Shown here one piece after another: positions 26,432 through 34,879 of a stretch of 45,896 nucleotides of DNA (position 1 is its first letter; the number at the start of each line of letters is the position of its first letter). The position numbers were made by a program, and so were the translations under genes. The DNA comes from Streptomyces thermodiastaticus (lineage in GTDB: Bacteria > Actinomycetota > Actinomycetes > Streptomycetales > Streptomycetaceae). Under the pieces are notes generated by a model that was not told the origin of the DNA, did no database searches, and saw nothing but the letters and a program-made list of their open reading frames with translations. The DNA is taken from positions 1 to 45,896 of the forward strand of contig NZ_BNBV01000038.1 in the NCBI RefSeq assembly GCF_014656135.1, given 5' to 3'.

Positions 26432-27675
26432 GCCGCCGCCTTCGCGGCGATGTCCGTGCGGTGGTGAGAGCCGTCCAGGCGGATGCGGCCGACGGCGGTG
26501 TAGGCGCGGTCACGCGCCTCGGCCAGGTCCTTGCCCGTCGCGGTGACCGACAGGACGCGGCCCCCCGCGCTCAGCACGCTGTCGCCCTCGCGCCGGGTAC
26601 CGGCGTGCAGCACATAGGCGTGCGGCGCGTCCTGAGCGGCCACCTCGTCCAGGCCGGTGATCGGGTCGCCGGTGCGGGGGGTGCCCGGATAGTTGTGGGA
26701 GGCGACGACCACGGTGACGGCGGCCTCGTCGCTCCAGCGCAGGGGCTCCAGATCGGCGAGGTGGCCCGTAGCGGCAGCCATGAGGACACCGGCCAGCGGC
26801 GTCTCCAGACGGGCCAGGACGACCTGCGTCTCGGGGTCACCGAAACGGGCGTTGAACTCGATCACGCGGACACCGCGGCTGGTGATCGCGAGACCGGCGT
26901 AGAGCAGCCCGGCGAACGGGGTGCCGCGGCGGCGCATCTCGTCGACCGTCGGCTGGAGCACGCTCCGCACGACCTCGTCCACCAGCGCGGGGTCGGCCCA
27001 GGGCAGCGGGGAGTAGGCGCCCATGCCGCCGGTGTTGGGGCCCGCGTCGCCGTCGAAGGCGCGCTTGAAGTCCTGGGCGGGCTGGAGCGGCAGCACCGTC
27101 TCGCCGTCGGTGACGGCGAACAGCGACACCTCGGGGCCGTCGAGGTACTCCTCGATCACCACCCGCTCGCAGCGCGCCGCGTGGGCCTTCGCCGCCTCGA
27201 TGTCGTCGGTGACGACGACGCCCTTGCCGGCGGCGAGACCGTCGTCCTTGACGACATAGGGCGCGCCGAAGGCGGCGAGGGCGGAGTCGACCTCCTCGGC
27301 GGTGGTGCAGACGTAGGACCGGGCGGTGGGCACGCCCGCGTGCGCCATCACGTCCTTCGCGAAGGCCTTCGAACCCTCGATGCGGGCGGCCTCCTTGGAC
27401 GGCCCGAACACCGGGATGCCCGCCTCGCGCAGAACGTCGGCGACCCCGGCGACCAGCGGGGCCTCCGGGCCGACGACCACCAGGTCGGCTTCGAGCCGCG
27501 TGGCCAGCGCCAAGACGGCCGCACCGTCGAGGATGTCGGCCTGGTGCAGCTCGGCGATCTCCGCGATGCCGGCGTTTCCGGGCGCGCAATGCAGCGCGGT
27601 GACGGCGGGGTCGAGGGACAGGGAACGGCACAGGGCGTGCTCGCGGGCACCGCTACCGATGACGAGGACCTTCAC
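26422..27675 (-). CDS. purD: Phosphoribosylamine-glycine ligase (GAR synthetase)
   Basis: 417 aa, usual length, complete ATP-grasp enzyme making GAR from phosphoribosylamine, glycine and ATP (step 2). It shows MKVLVIGSGAREHAL at the start, VVGPEAPLVAG, the ATP-grasp KDDGLAAGKGV, and DAGPNTGGMGAYSP with EFNARFGDPETQ for metal and substrate. It is single-domain, not fused to PurM or PurN. dnaX lies upstream on the same strand, 238 nt away. The stop codon is embedded in a 17-bp tandem array. Confidence 0.96.
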   Translation of the reverse strand: MKVLVIGSGAREHALCRSLSLDPAVTALHCAPGNAGIAEIAELHQADILDGAAVLALATRLEADLVVVGPEAPLVAGVADVLREAGIPVFGPSKEAARIEGSKAFAKDVMAHAGVPTARSYVCTTAEEVDSALAAFGAPYVVKDDGLAAGKGVVVTDDIEAAKAHAARCERVVIEEYLDGPEVSLFAVTDGETVLPLQPAQDFKRAFDGDAGPNTGGMGAYSPLPWADPALVDEVVRSVLQPTVDEMRRRGTPFAGLLYAGLAITSRGVRVIEFNARFGDPETQVVLARLETPLAGVLMAAATGHLADLEPLRWSDEAAVTVVVASHNYPGTPRTGDPITGLDEVAAQDAPHAYVLHAGTRREGDSVLSAGGRVLSVTATGKDLAEARDRAYTAVGRIRLDGSHHRTDIAAKAAAGA

Positions 27676-27913
27676 GAGGCCAGCCTAACGGCAGCGAGGC
27701 CCGGCACTTTGTACGGGCTGCCGAAGGAGCGGAGCGCACCGTCTTCGTGCGTTCCTCCGAACGCTGTGAGGGAGACCTGCGCCACTGCCCGTGGCTGCGG
27801 CGGTGCCGTGACCCATGGCAGCGGCTGCGGCTGGGGCCGGGCCCCATGGCTGCGGCTGGGGATCCGGCTGCGGTCAGCCCGTCGCGGCGTCGGGTGCGGG
27901 TGCCCGGCGGTCG

Positions 27914-30199
27914 CTACTCCGTCGTGTACTCCTCGACCACGGTCGCCCCCAGCTCCCGCACGATGAGTTCCTGGCCGGACAGGGCCGACTCGTCGAGGTC
28001 GGGGTCGTCGTCCTCCGGGATGTCGTCCTCGGGCGCGACGGGAGGCGGCGGCTCGGGTGCGGCGGGACGCGCGGCCGGGGCCTCGGCGGGTGCGCTCGTG
28101 GCGGCCGGCGGGGCCGGAGGCTGGGGCGGGGCGGCCGGTGCGGCGGGGGCCGGCTGTGCGGGCGCACCACCGCCGTGACCGCCGCTGCCGCTGAAGCCGC
28201 CGCCTCCCGCGTAGGAGCCGGAGGCCGGTCGGGGACCGGGCCCGCCGCCGGTCGCGTGGGGCGCGGAGCCACCGCCGGCCGGGGTGACGATCGCCTCGAT
28301 CTTCCACTGGACGTGGAACCGCTCGGCCAGCGCCTGGCGCAGCACGTCCTCGCTGCCGTTGTTAACGAAGCTGTCGCGGGGACCGGGGCCCGGGAAGCCG
28401 AGCTGGAGGGTCGTGCCGTCGAAGCCCGCGACGTGCGCGTACTGGTCGAGCATGATCCAGGTGACCTTGCGGCGCTGCTTGACCTCTTCGAGGATGTCCG
28501 GCCACAGCTGCCGCGGGTCGAGCCCGCCGGTCACCGAGCCGGGGCCGGGGCTCGTCGCCGGGGGACCGGACGGCGCCGGTGCGGAGGACGCGGCCGGAGC
28601 ACCGAGGCCGGCGCCGGGCGCGGCGGCGGTCGGCCCGCCGCCGGGGCGCCGCCCGCTGCCCGGGGACGCAGCCGTGGGCCACGCACCGGGAGCGGCGGAC
28701 GCGGTCGCGGGCGGGGCGGCGGGACCCGCATCGGCGGGAGTCGTGGGCCCTGCCGTCGGGGGCGGCGGCGGAGGCGTCTGCCGCTGGTCGCCCCCTGCCG
28801 GGGCGGCACCGGGCCCCACGGCGGCGGGAGCGGGAGCAACAGGAGCGGCAGCGGGAGCGCCGGCGGCGGGAGCGTCCGGGACCGTCCCTGGGGGGGACTG
28901 TGGTCCGTTGCCGGCCGAGGTGCGCACCGCGGCCCGGGCGGCGGCCGCGCCACCGGGAGGCATCGGTGCCCCCGCGCCGCTCGAGCCGTGCGCGTCGGGC
29001 CCGGGCACGTATCCCATGGCGGGCGCGCCCACGAAGGCGCCCGCGCCTCGCTCCAGTCGGTCCAGACGGGCCATGACGGAACGCTCGTCGCCGTAGGCAG
29101 CGGGCAGCAGCACGCGGGCGCAGATCAGCTCCAGCTGGAGGCGGGGCGAGGTGGCGCCGCGCATCTCGGTCAGCCCCTCGTTGACGAGGTCGGCGGCGCG
29201 GCTCAGCTCGGCGGCCCCGAAGGAACTCGCCTGTGCCCGCATGCGCTCCACGACGTCGGCGGGGGCGTCGATGAGCCCCTTCTCGGCGGCGTCGGGCACG
29301 GCGGCCAGGATCAGCAGGTCACGCAGCCGCTCCAGCAGGTCGGCCACGAAGCGCCGGGGGTCGTTGCCGCTCTCGATGACCCGGTCGACGACCTCGAAGG
29401 CCCCGGCGCCGTCCCCGGCGGCGAAGGCCTCGACGATGGAGTCGAGCAGCGAACCGTCGGTGTATCCGAGGAGCGAGGTGGCCATGGCATAGGTCACACC
29501 CTCGTCCCCGGCGCCGGCGAGGAGCTGGTCCATCACGGACATGGAGTCACGCACGGAGCCGCCGCCGGCCCGCACGACCAGCGGAAGGACACCCTCCTCG
29601 ACCGGGATGTTCTCCTTGCGGCACACCTCGGCGAGGTAGTCGCGCAGGGTGCCGGGCGGAACCAGCCGGAAGGGATAGTGGTGGGTCCGCGACCGGATGG
29701 TGCCGATCACCTTCTCCGGCTCGGTGGTCGCGAAGATAAACTTCAGGTGCTCCGGCGGCTCCTCGACGACCTTGAGCAGCGCGTTGAAGCCGGCCGACGT
29801 GACCATGTGGGCCTCGTCGATGATGTAGATCTTGTAGCGGCTGCGCGCCGGGCCGAAGAAGGCCTTCTCGCGCAGGTCACGGGCGTCGTCCACGCCACCG
29901 TGCGAGGCCGCGTCGATCTCGATGACGTCGATGGAGCCGGGCCCGTTGCGCGCGAGGTCACGGCAGGACTCGCACTCTCCGCAGGGTGTCGGGGTGGGGC
30001 CCTGCTCGCAGTTCAGGCAGCGGGCCAGGATGCGCGCGCTGGTCGTCTTGCCGCATCCACGCGGACCGCTGAACAGGTACGCGTGATTGACCCGGTTGTT
30101 GCGCAGCGCCTGCTGCAGCGGGTCGGTGACATGCTCCTGCCCGATGACCTCGGCGAAGGACTCCGGGCGGTAGCGGCGGTACAGCGCGAGAGACGACAC
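27914..30199 (-). CDS. dnaX: DNA polymerase III subunit gamma/tau
   Basis: 761 aa from GTG 30199 (VSSLALYRRYRPESF). It is the clamp-loader ATPase that opens the beta clamp, and the tau form ties it to the polymerase. Walker A is GPRGCGKTT (residues 45-53), with a zinc module CLNC...CGEC just after, and Walker B is KIYIIDEAHM. An arginine-finger region and domain III follow (DSMSVMDQLLAG; AQASSFGAAELSRAADLV). The second half is a long Pro/Ala/Gly linker, then a conserved domain (LWPDILEEVKQRRKVTWIML) and an acidic tail. No clear slippery A run was seen, so a separate gamma form is not predicted. The frame runs upstream into the SRP RNA, which sets the start. Confidence 0.94.
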   Translation of the reverse strand: MSSLALYRRYRPESFAEVIGQEHVTDPLQQALRNNRVNHAYLFSGPRGCGKTTSARILARCLNCEQGPTPTPCGECESCRDLARNGPGSIDVIEIDAASHGGVDDARDLREKAFFGPARSRYKIYIIDEAHMVTSAGFNALLKVVEEPPEHLKFIFATTEPEKVIGTIRSRTHHYPFRLVPPGTLRDYLAEVCRKENIPVEEGVLPLVVRAGGGSVRDSMSVMDQLLAGAGDEGVTYAMATSLLGYTDGSLLDSIVEAFAAGDGAGAFEVVDRVIESGNDPRRFVADLLERLRDLLILAAVPDAAEKGLIDAPADVVERMRAQASSFGAAELSRAADLVNEGLTEMRGATSPRLQLELICARVLLPAAYGDERSVMARLDRLERGAGAFVGAPAMGYVPGPDAHGSSGAGAPMPPGGAAAARAAVRTSAGNGPQSPPGTVPDAPAAGAPAAAPVAPAPAAVGPGAAPAGGDQRQTPPPPPPTAGPTTPADAGPAAPPATASAAPGAWPTAASPGSGRRPGGGPTAAAPGAGLGAPAASSAPAPSGPPATSPGPGSVTGGLDPRQLWPDILEEVKQRRKVTWIMLDQYAHVAGFDGTTLQLGFPGPGPRDSFVNNGSEDVLRQALAERFHVQWKIEAIVTPAGGGSAPHATGGGPGPRPASGSYAGGGGFSGSGGHGGGAPAQPAPAAPAAPPQPPAPPAATSAPAEAPAARPAAPEPPPPVAPEDDIPEDDDPDLDESALSGQELIVRELGATVVEEYTTE

Positions 30200-30278
30200 G
30201 CTTACGAGGTTATAGGCGACCGCTGACAACGGTCCCGGCCCGCACAGACGTCCCCGGCGGCCCTCCCCGCAACGCAAG

Positions 30279-30368
30279 GGCCCCTCACGCACCCGCCAGA
30301 GCCGACCTACCCTTGCTGCCTTCCGGCCCTGGGGGAGTTCAGTCAGATAGCGCCGCGTGAGGGGCTGC
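30279..30368 (-). ncRNA. ffs: Signal recognition particle RNA (small 4.5S type)
   Basis: On the minus strand the conserved apical loop GGCCGGAAGGCAGCAAGGGT is evident, closed by a long stem whose ends GCCCCTCACGC (near 30366) and GCGTGAGGGGC (near 30280) pair. The RNA binds Ffh and directs membrane proteins. Its place upstream of dnaX is usual. The ends are set from pairing only, to within a few nucleotides. Confidence 0.88.
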
Positions 30369-30441
30369 CGCAAGACTACCCGATGCCGGGGGTGCGGAAC
30401 GAGTTCGCGAGCACTGCCCCGCGTCATGTAATGTTTCCGGC

Positions 30442-30529
30442 GGAGGATTCGCCTAGAGGCCTAGGGCGCACGCTTGGAAAGCGTGTTGGGGGCAACCCCT
30501 CACGAGTTCGAATCTCGTATCCTCCGCCA
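30442..30529 (+). tRNA. tRNA-Ser (anticodon GGA)
   Basis: Class II tRNA with a long variable arm. The acceptor GGAGGAT pairs with ATCCTCC, the anticodon stem ACGCT/AGCGT holds TTGGAAA, and CCA is encoded (30527-30529). The variable arm is TTGGGGGCAACCCCT. A possible -10 TAATGT lies at 30429-30434. Its 3' end adjoins an integrase relic. Confidence 0.96.
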
Positions 30530-30532
30530 GCT

Positions 30533-30568
30533 CACAGGGCCGGACCGCATCAGCGGTCCGGCCCTGTG
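30533..30568 (+). terminator. Terminator after tRNA-Ser(GGA)
   Basis: CACAGGGCCGGACCGC and GCGGTCCGGCCCTGTG are perfect 16-bp arms with a 4-nt loop; no U tract. Confidence 0.8.
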
Positions 30569-30589
30569 GCGTTTGTCCGTCTCAGTTTC

Positions 30590-31070
30590 CGTCTCAGCTG
30601 CCCTTCGGGGGCTCCCAAAGGGCGTCGCCGACTACGCCCGCATCCCGAAGCAGACGCTTCCGAATGCGGAAGTCTGTGTTCGGACTGAGGGGGCCGCCGG
30701 TCGGCGTGGCGAAGACGTATCCCTTGCCCTCCCAGTCGGCTCCGGCGGCGATCCGTTCCCGCTCCTGCTAGGGACGCAGCCGGTTCTTCCGGATCCGGAC
30801 GCATCCCGCGTCCAGGTCGACGTCCTCCCAGCGGAGCCCGAGCGCCTCCCCCTGACACAGGCCAAGCGCCAGGGCGACGACCCACCGAGCGCTGTTTCCG
30901 CAGCTTCGACGCCTCGACGAGCAGGCTCTGAACCTCCTCGATCGTGTACGGCTCGATGTCCTCCTCGTCGAGCCGCGGAGCCTTCGCGATCTCGGCCACC
31001 TTGGTGGGGACGTGCCCGCGCCTCACCGCCTCACCGAGGGCAACCCGGATCGTCCGGTGGACGTGGATCC
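30590..31070 (-). pseudogene. Tyrosine site-specific integrase relic
   Basis: From 31070 downward the sequence reads like the core-binding domain of phage/ICE integrases (HRTIRVALGEAVRRGHVPTK, then IEPYTIEEVQSLLVEASKLR). A frameshift near 30905 moves to the frame ARWVVALALGLCQGEALGLR, then WEDVDLDAGCVRIRKNRLRP and a TAG. The remainder (GYVFATPTGGPLSPNTDFR) continues in that frame to further stops. The N-terminus and the His/Tyr catalytic region are lost. The catalytic Arg expected in GLRxGE is Cys. It points toward the 3' end of tRNA-Ser(GGA), a typical integration site. Confidence 0.85.
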
Positions 31071-31111
31071 GCCCCGGGGCCCGGACGGCCCATGAAGGCC
31101 TGTCCAGGACA

Positions 31112-31150
31112 ACGGAAGGCCGACCGCTGGTGTCGCGGTCGGCCTTCCGT
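31112..31150. terminator. Strong hairpin between the integrase relic and the DUF2637 gene
   Basis: ACGGAAGGCCGACCGC and GCGGTCGGCCTTCCGT are perfect 16-bp arms around 7 nt. It lies about 110 nt after the minus-strand DUF2637 stop and is likely its terminator. Confidence 0.75.
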
Positions 31151-31187
31151 GTCTCGTGGTGGTGCGTCCGTGTCTCGTGGTGGTGCG
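31146..31187. repeat. 21-bp perfect tandem duplication
   Basis: TCCGTGTCTCGTGGTGGTGC(G) occurs twice in a row (31146-31166, 31167-31187). The first copy starts inside the terminator arm. Confidence 0.95.
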
Positions 31188-31257
31188 GTGGCCCGTGGCG
31201 TGCCCGGCCGCCCGCAGGCGCGGTACCCGGCCGGGCGGGCGTCCGACGGCCCCGGCG

Positions 31258-32205
31258 TCAGGGGGCGGACGTCGCGGCGGGGGACGCGGACCTGCCGAGG
31301 GAGGCGAGCGCCGGGTCCTGCGCCGGGATCTCGAGAGCGCGGGTGCGGATCAGGCGGTGGCGAGGTGCCGTGCGGCGGGGCGGGCGGGTCAGGGTGATCT
31401 GGCGTACGAGCTGCTGGAAGCAGGCGAGCGACGCCAGGGCGGGCAGCGCGGCCGCCGAGATGTCGACGATCGTCCTGGGCGCCTGGATCACGCACAGAAG
31501 CATCGCGATGGACGAGAAGAGCAGCACCATGCCCCAGGAGTGGACGGCGCGGCGCCGGTACAGGGCGGAGCGCAGCACCGACAGGGACGCCACCAGCCAC
31601 GGCCCGTACACCAGCAGCGGCCACCAGGAGGCGACGCCGTCCTCCATGCGGGAGACGGCCACGAAGCGCAGCGGGTCGTAGGCGACCACTCCGCCGAAGA
31701 AGCTCACGGCGGAGGCGGTCACCGCGGTGAGGGCGGCGAGAAGATGGCCGACGGCTCTGACTCCGGCCGGGTGTCTGCGTTCGCGGACCTTCCGGTGACC
31801 ATGGGCGACGTCCCGCAGCGGCGGGAGTTCCGCGGTGATCTCCTGGAGGTTCTCCAGGGGCGTGGCGGCACGTTTCTCGCCGAGGTAAGCCGCGTCCCCG
31901 GGATACGCGGACCGTGACCGTGCCGCATCGCAGGTGTCCGGGAATCCGGTGAGCGACGTGTCCTCACCGGCGGCGGAGTTCTTCTCCCGCCGCTGCTCCT
32001 CCATCGCGTCCTGGAGCATGAAGGCCAGCTCTTCGGCGGGATCCCAGGCGGAGTCCGGCGGGACGAGAGGGCCGGGGTAGAACGGGGTGGGAGCCCGGTG
32101 CCGCCCGGTGCCGGGGGCCGGCCCGTCGGGAACGCCGGGGTGGACACCGAGGTAGGCGTGCTGGGCGGAGTAACCCGGACGTCGATCGATACGCTCGTCA
32201 TACAT
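31258..32205 (-). CDS. DUF2637 (Spd-like) membrane protein
   Basis: 315 aa. The N-terminal 140 residues are soluble, Pro-rich and charged (DPAEELAFMLQDAMEEQRRE). Then four hydrophobic segments follow (LLAALTAVTASAVSFFGGVV; WWPLLVYGPWLVASLSVL; VLLFSSIAMLLCVIQA; ISAAALPALASLACFQQLV) and a basic cytosolic tail. This matches DUF2637 proteins, which include plasmid spread (Spd) proteins and chromosomal copies in Streptomyces; function is unknown. A minus-strand small gene ends 13 nt upstream, so the two are likely co-transcribed. A hairpin follows the stop. Confidence 0.78.
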   Translation of the reverse strand: MYDERIDRRPGYSAQHAYLGVHPGVPDGPAPGTGRHRAPTPFYPGPLVPPDSAWDPAEELAFMLQDAMEEQRREKNSAAGEDTSLTGFPDTCDAARSRSAYPGDAAYLGEKRAATPLENLQEITAELPPLRDVAHGHRKVRERRHPAGVRAVGHLLAALTAVTASAVSFFGGVVAYDPLRFVAVSRMEDGVASWWPLLVYGPWLVASLSVLRSALYRRRAVHSWGMVLLFSSIAMLLCVIQAPRTIVDISAAALPALASLACFQQLVRQITLTRPPRRTAPRHRLIRTRALEIPAQDPALASLGRSASPAATSAP

Positions 32206-32218
32206 AGGTCGGACCCGG

Positions 32219-32503
32219 CTACTCCGGTCGGGATGTGGCGGACCGTTCCTCCGCGCCGACCCAGCGGCGGGCGAGGTCGGCCTCCAAAGCGCTCATCGCC
32301 TCGAGGAAGTCCCGCAGCAGCATCTCGGTCCCATCCGGCGCTGCGAGAAGATCTCCGCTGGTCAGCGGGCTGTTGGGCGGCGTGTGAACGGGTCGGGGCG
32401 GGGACGTGTGCGATCCCTGCGTCGTGGCGTGTACGGCACCCGGGTCCTGCCGCGCGCACACCGCGAGCAGCCCCACGTTCCCATCCCTGGTTGCCTCACT
32501 CAT
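32219..32503 (-). CDS. Small hypothetical protein upstream of the DUF2637 gene
   Basis: 94 aa. The first 50 residues are low-complexity; the conserved-looking part is LLAAPDGTEMLLRDFLEAMS followed by ALEADLARRWVG, predicted helical. No known domain is recognised. It ends 13 nt before the DUF2637 start on the same strand. Confidence 0.6.
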   Translation of the reverse strand: MSEATRDGNVGLLAVCARQDPGAVHATTQGSHTSPPRPVHTPPNSPLTSGDLLAAPDGTEMLLRDFLEAMSALEADLARRWVGAEERSATSRPE

Positions 32504-32620
32504 ATCCCGACTAACGCCACCCGACTGTCCCGGATGCGCGGCAAACGGGTGAAGAAATGCCTGATTAAACGGATATGTGCGATCGGATGCTTCTTCCGTC
32601 GTCCGGCCGTACGGAACCGG

Positions 32621-32848
32621 TCACCGGGGCGGTGCGCCGGTCGGCACGGCACCGTTCGCCTCAGGGGCGGCAAGCGCCCGGCAGTTGGCCTGCAGCACGG
32701 CGACCATGTGCCGGCGACGACGCAGTTCCATGACGTCGACCCGGCGCATTCCGCACGGGTAGGGCGGCATGAACACCGAGCCCGCGACACAGGCGGATGC
32801 GGTGACGACCAGCGTCCATACGGTGACGTTCCACACGTTTGCCTCCAT
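32621..32848 (-). CDS. Small single-pass membrane protein
   Basis: 75 aa from ATG 32848 (a GTG at 32899 is an alternative). One membrane segment, NVTVWTLVVTASACVAGSVF, comes directly after a short N-terminus. It is followed by a basic helix, MRRVDVMELRRRRHMVAVLQ, suggesting a cytosolic tail. The ribosome site is weak. It is not recognised and could be spurious. Confidence 0.45.
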   Translation of the reverse strand: MEANVWNVTVWTLVVTASACVAGSVFMPPYPCGMRRVDVMELRRRRHMVAVLQANCRALAAPEANGAVPTGAPPR

Positions 32849-33107
32849 GGCCGTGGTGACGCGACACCGGCATAACGCAACGAAAAAATGCGCGGTCACG
32901 GAGGAGAAGCGGGAGTGCTCGGGTGGACGAATCCGATGACTTGCGTGTCATCGCACGGACGGCCCGTCAACCACACGTGACGGCCGGGCAACCCTACGTG
33001 TGCCCATATGGCCGCTCTCGGGCCTCCAGCCGCGCCGCCTGCTGCTCGGCCCGCGGCACGGCCCGGTCGCGGCTGCGTGCCGGGCGCCGGCGGGCGACCA
33101 TCGGGAC

Positions 33108-33728
33108 ATGGACGTCGACCTGCACCTCGCCCAGGACCCGGACGCCGACGCACTCCTGAGCCGCAATGCGCTCGCCGCACTGATCGGCATGCTCCTCGAC
33201 CAGCAGATCCCGATGGAGTGGGCGTTCAAGGGGCCCGCCATCATCGCCCGGCGCATGGGCACCCAGGACCTGGACGCCCACGAGATCGTGGCGTTCGAAC
33301 CGGAGACCTTCGCCCAGCTGCTGTCGGACAAACCGGCCGTGCACCGCTACCCGGGTGCGATGGCCAAGCGGATCCAGCAGCTGTGCCGGTACCTCGTCGA
33401 GCACTACGACGGCGACGCCGAGGCGATCTGGCGCGATGCGGACAGCGGGCCGGAACTGCTGCGCCGGCTGCAGGAGCTGCCCGGCTTCGGCAAGCAGAAG
33501 GCCCAGATTTTTCTCGCGCTGCTCGGCAAGCAGCTGGGCGTGCGCCCGGAGGGCTGGCGTCAGGCGGCGGGCGCGTACGGCGAAGAGGACGCCTACCGGT
33601 CCGTGGCCGACATCACCGGGCCCGAGTCCCTGGCCCGGGTGCGGGCCTTCAAGCAGGAGACGAAAGCCGCCGCGAAGGCGGCGAAGGCCGCCCGGTCGGC
33701 CCAGCGGAGGAAGGCCTCGGGCAGCTGA
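33108..33728 (+). CDS. HhH-GPD family DNA glycosylase-like protein
   Basis: 206 aa. It belongs to the uncharacterised HhH-GPD group related to base-excision DNA glycosylases. The N-terminal helical part has ALAALIGMLLDQQIPMEWAF; the helix-hairpin-helix is LQELPGFGKQKAQIFLALLG. In true glycosylases a catalytic Asp follows in the GPD motif; here the equivalent region (GVRPEGWRQAAGAYGEED) lacks a clear match, so activity is unsure. The C-terminus is a Lys/Ala/Arg-rich tail that could bind DNA. The ATG at 33108 is chosen because upstream residues are low-complexity. Confidence 0.85.
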   Translation: MDVDLHLAQDPDADALLSRNALAALIGMLLDQQIPMEWAFKGPAIIARRMGTQDLDAHEIVAFEPETFAQLLSDKPAVHRYPGAMAKRIQQLCRYLVEHYDGDAEAIWRDADSGPELLRRLQELPGFGKQKAQIFLALLGKQLGVRPEGWRQAAGAYGEEDAYRSVADITGPESLARVRAFKQETKAAAKAAKAARSAQRRKASGS

Positions 33729-33855
33729 CGGGCAGCTGACGGAGTACGGGCGCCGTCGCCCGCCGCGTCAACTCCGTGATCCCCGGCTGCGCTCGGGCGG
33801 GCGGTTTACCCGTTCGACACGCCGAGCAGCGCACGAGGCCGGGGACACCCCCGGT

Positions 33856-34266
33856 ATGAGCACCGCACCCGCACCGCCCGCCGGCCGGCGACCGCTCGGC
33901 CGCACCGTCGGCATGCGGGTGCTCGTCCTGCTCCTCGTTCTGCTGGTGCCGGGAGCGGCCACCGCCACGGCACGGGTGACGTCCGCCGCCCCGGTGGCCG
34001 CGGCCACTGCCGTCGGAAGCGGCACCGGTTCCGGGGCCGAGACGGAACTGCCCGACGCGGTACTGCGCCTTGCGGAACGAACGGAGCGAGGAAGCCTGCG
34101 GGAAGGTGTACCGCCACGGCCCGTGTCCCGGTCCGCACCCACGCCCGCACCGGCACCCGCTCCGCCCTTGCGTGCCGTGGAGCGCCCGGCACCCGCGTGT
34201 CCGTCGTCCTCCCTGTTTCCGTGCCCGCGCCTGCGCGCGCTGCGCTGCGTGGTCCTGCGCTGCTGA
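33856..34266 (+). CDS. Small secreted protein candidate with Cys-containing tail
   Basis: 136 aa. A signal-peptide-like start (RPLGRTVGMRVLVLLLVLLV, then PGAATA) suggests export. A Pro/Ala-rich middle leads to a C-terminus with four Cys (CPSSSLFPC, then LRCVVLRC). No family is recognised. It stands 127 nt after the glycosylase-like gene and no strong ribosome site is seen, so it could be a small species-specific protein. Confidence 0.5.
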   Translation: MSTAPAPPAGRRPLGRTVGMRVLVLLLVLLVPGAATATARVTSAAPVAAATAVGSGTGSGAETELPDAVLRLAERTERGSLREGVPPRPVSRSAPTPAPAPAPPLRAVERPAPACPSSSLFPCPRLRALRCVVLRC

Positions 34267-34353
34267 GCGGCGGACCGGCCGCACCGGTCCGCCACGCGAC
34301 ACCCCGACCCTCGCTGCACCGGTACATCACCGCTAGGAAAGCGAAGCGCAGCC

Positions 34354-34569
34354 ATGCCCCACGACCCGTACGCGGCCCTGCGTGCCCTCGTGCGCGCGGA
34401 GGCCGTCCGCAGCACCCGCAGGCAACCGCCTCCGGATTCCGAGCAGGAGCCGGTGCCGGAACCCGAGCCGGAACCCGTGCCGGAGCCGGAGCCGGCTCCC
34501 GGTGGTCCGCCCGGCCCGGTACCCGAGGAAGACCTGCCTCCCGCGGCCGGCGCGGCCGAACACGTCTGA
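34354..34569 (+). CDS. Small acidic Pro/Glu-repeat protein
   Basis: 71 aa. An N-terminal helix MPHDPYAALRALVRAEAVRS is followed by repeated Pro-Glu pairs (EPVPEPEPEPVPEPEP), likely an extended linker, then a Pro/Ala end. AGGAAAG lies about 14 nt before the ATG. No function is known. Past the stop the same frame stays open through a four-unit octapeptide array. Confidence 0.55.
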   Translation: MPHDPYAALRALVRAEAVRSTRRQPPPDSEQEPVPEPEPEPVPEPEPAPGGPPGPVPEEDLPPAAGAAEHV

Positions 34570-34587
34570 GGCCTGACCACCGGAGCG

Positions 34588-34683
34588 GAGCGGTCGTTTC
34601 CCGCCGGATCGGAGCGGTCTTTTTCCGCCGGATCGGAGCGATTGTTTCTCGCCGGATCGAAGCGGTCCTTTTCCGCCGGATCC
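34588..34683. repeat. Four 24-bp tandem repeats
   Basis: Four units start at 34588, 34612, 34636 and 34660, each like GAGCGGTCNTTTCCCGCCGG plus ATCG. 24 is a multiple of three, and in the frame of the 34354-34569 gene the units read ERSFPAGS, ERSFSAGS, ERLFLAGS and KRSFSAGS. Confidence 0.93.
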
Positions 34684-34867
34684 ACGCCGGCCGACGTCCT
34701 CCGGTCCGGCGGCTACCCAGGCCGGTCGGAGCCGGGCGCCAGGGGCGCGGGCGCCCGGCCCGCAACCCCCGGTCCAACGTGAACTGTTCGCTGTTCAACC
34801 GGATTTGCCGTGGCTGTACCGGCACCGCTCCACGTCATGGAGGCTGCGCCCGCAACCCCCGGGCCGG

Positions 34868-34873
34868 TAGGCT
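34868..34873 (+). promoter_or_regulatory. -10 box for a leaderless transcript
   Basis: TAGGCT lies 6 nt before the GTG at 34880, the spacing of leaderless Streptomyces transcripts. The -35 is unclear. Confidence 0.45.
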
Positions 34874-34879
34874 TTCCGT

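Noticed and set aside
27815..30226. 803-codon plus-strand frame opposite dnaX
   Set aside because: Same antisense pattern; dnaX has all its motifs.
34588..34683. CRISPR-like array of 24-bp units
   Set aside because: Head-to-tail units without spacers.
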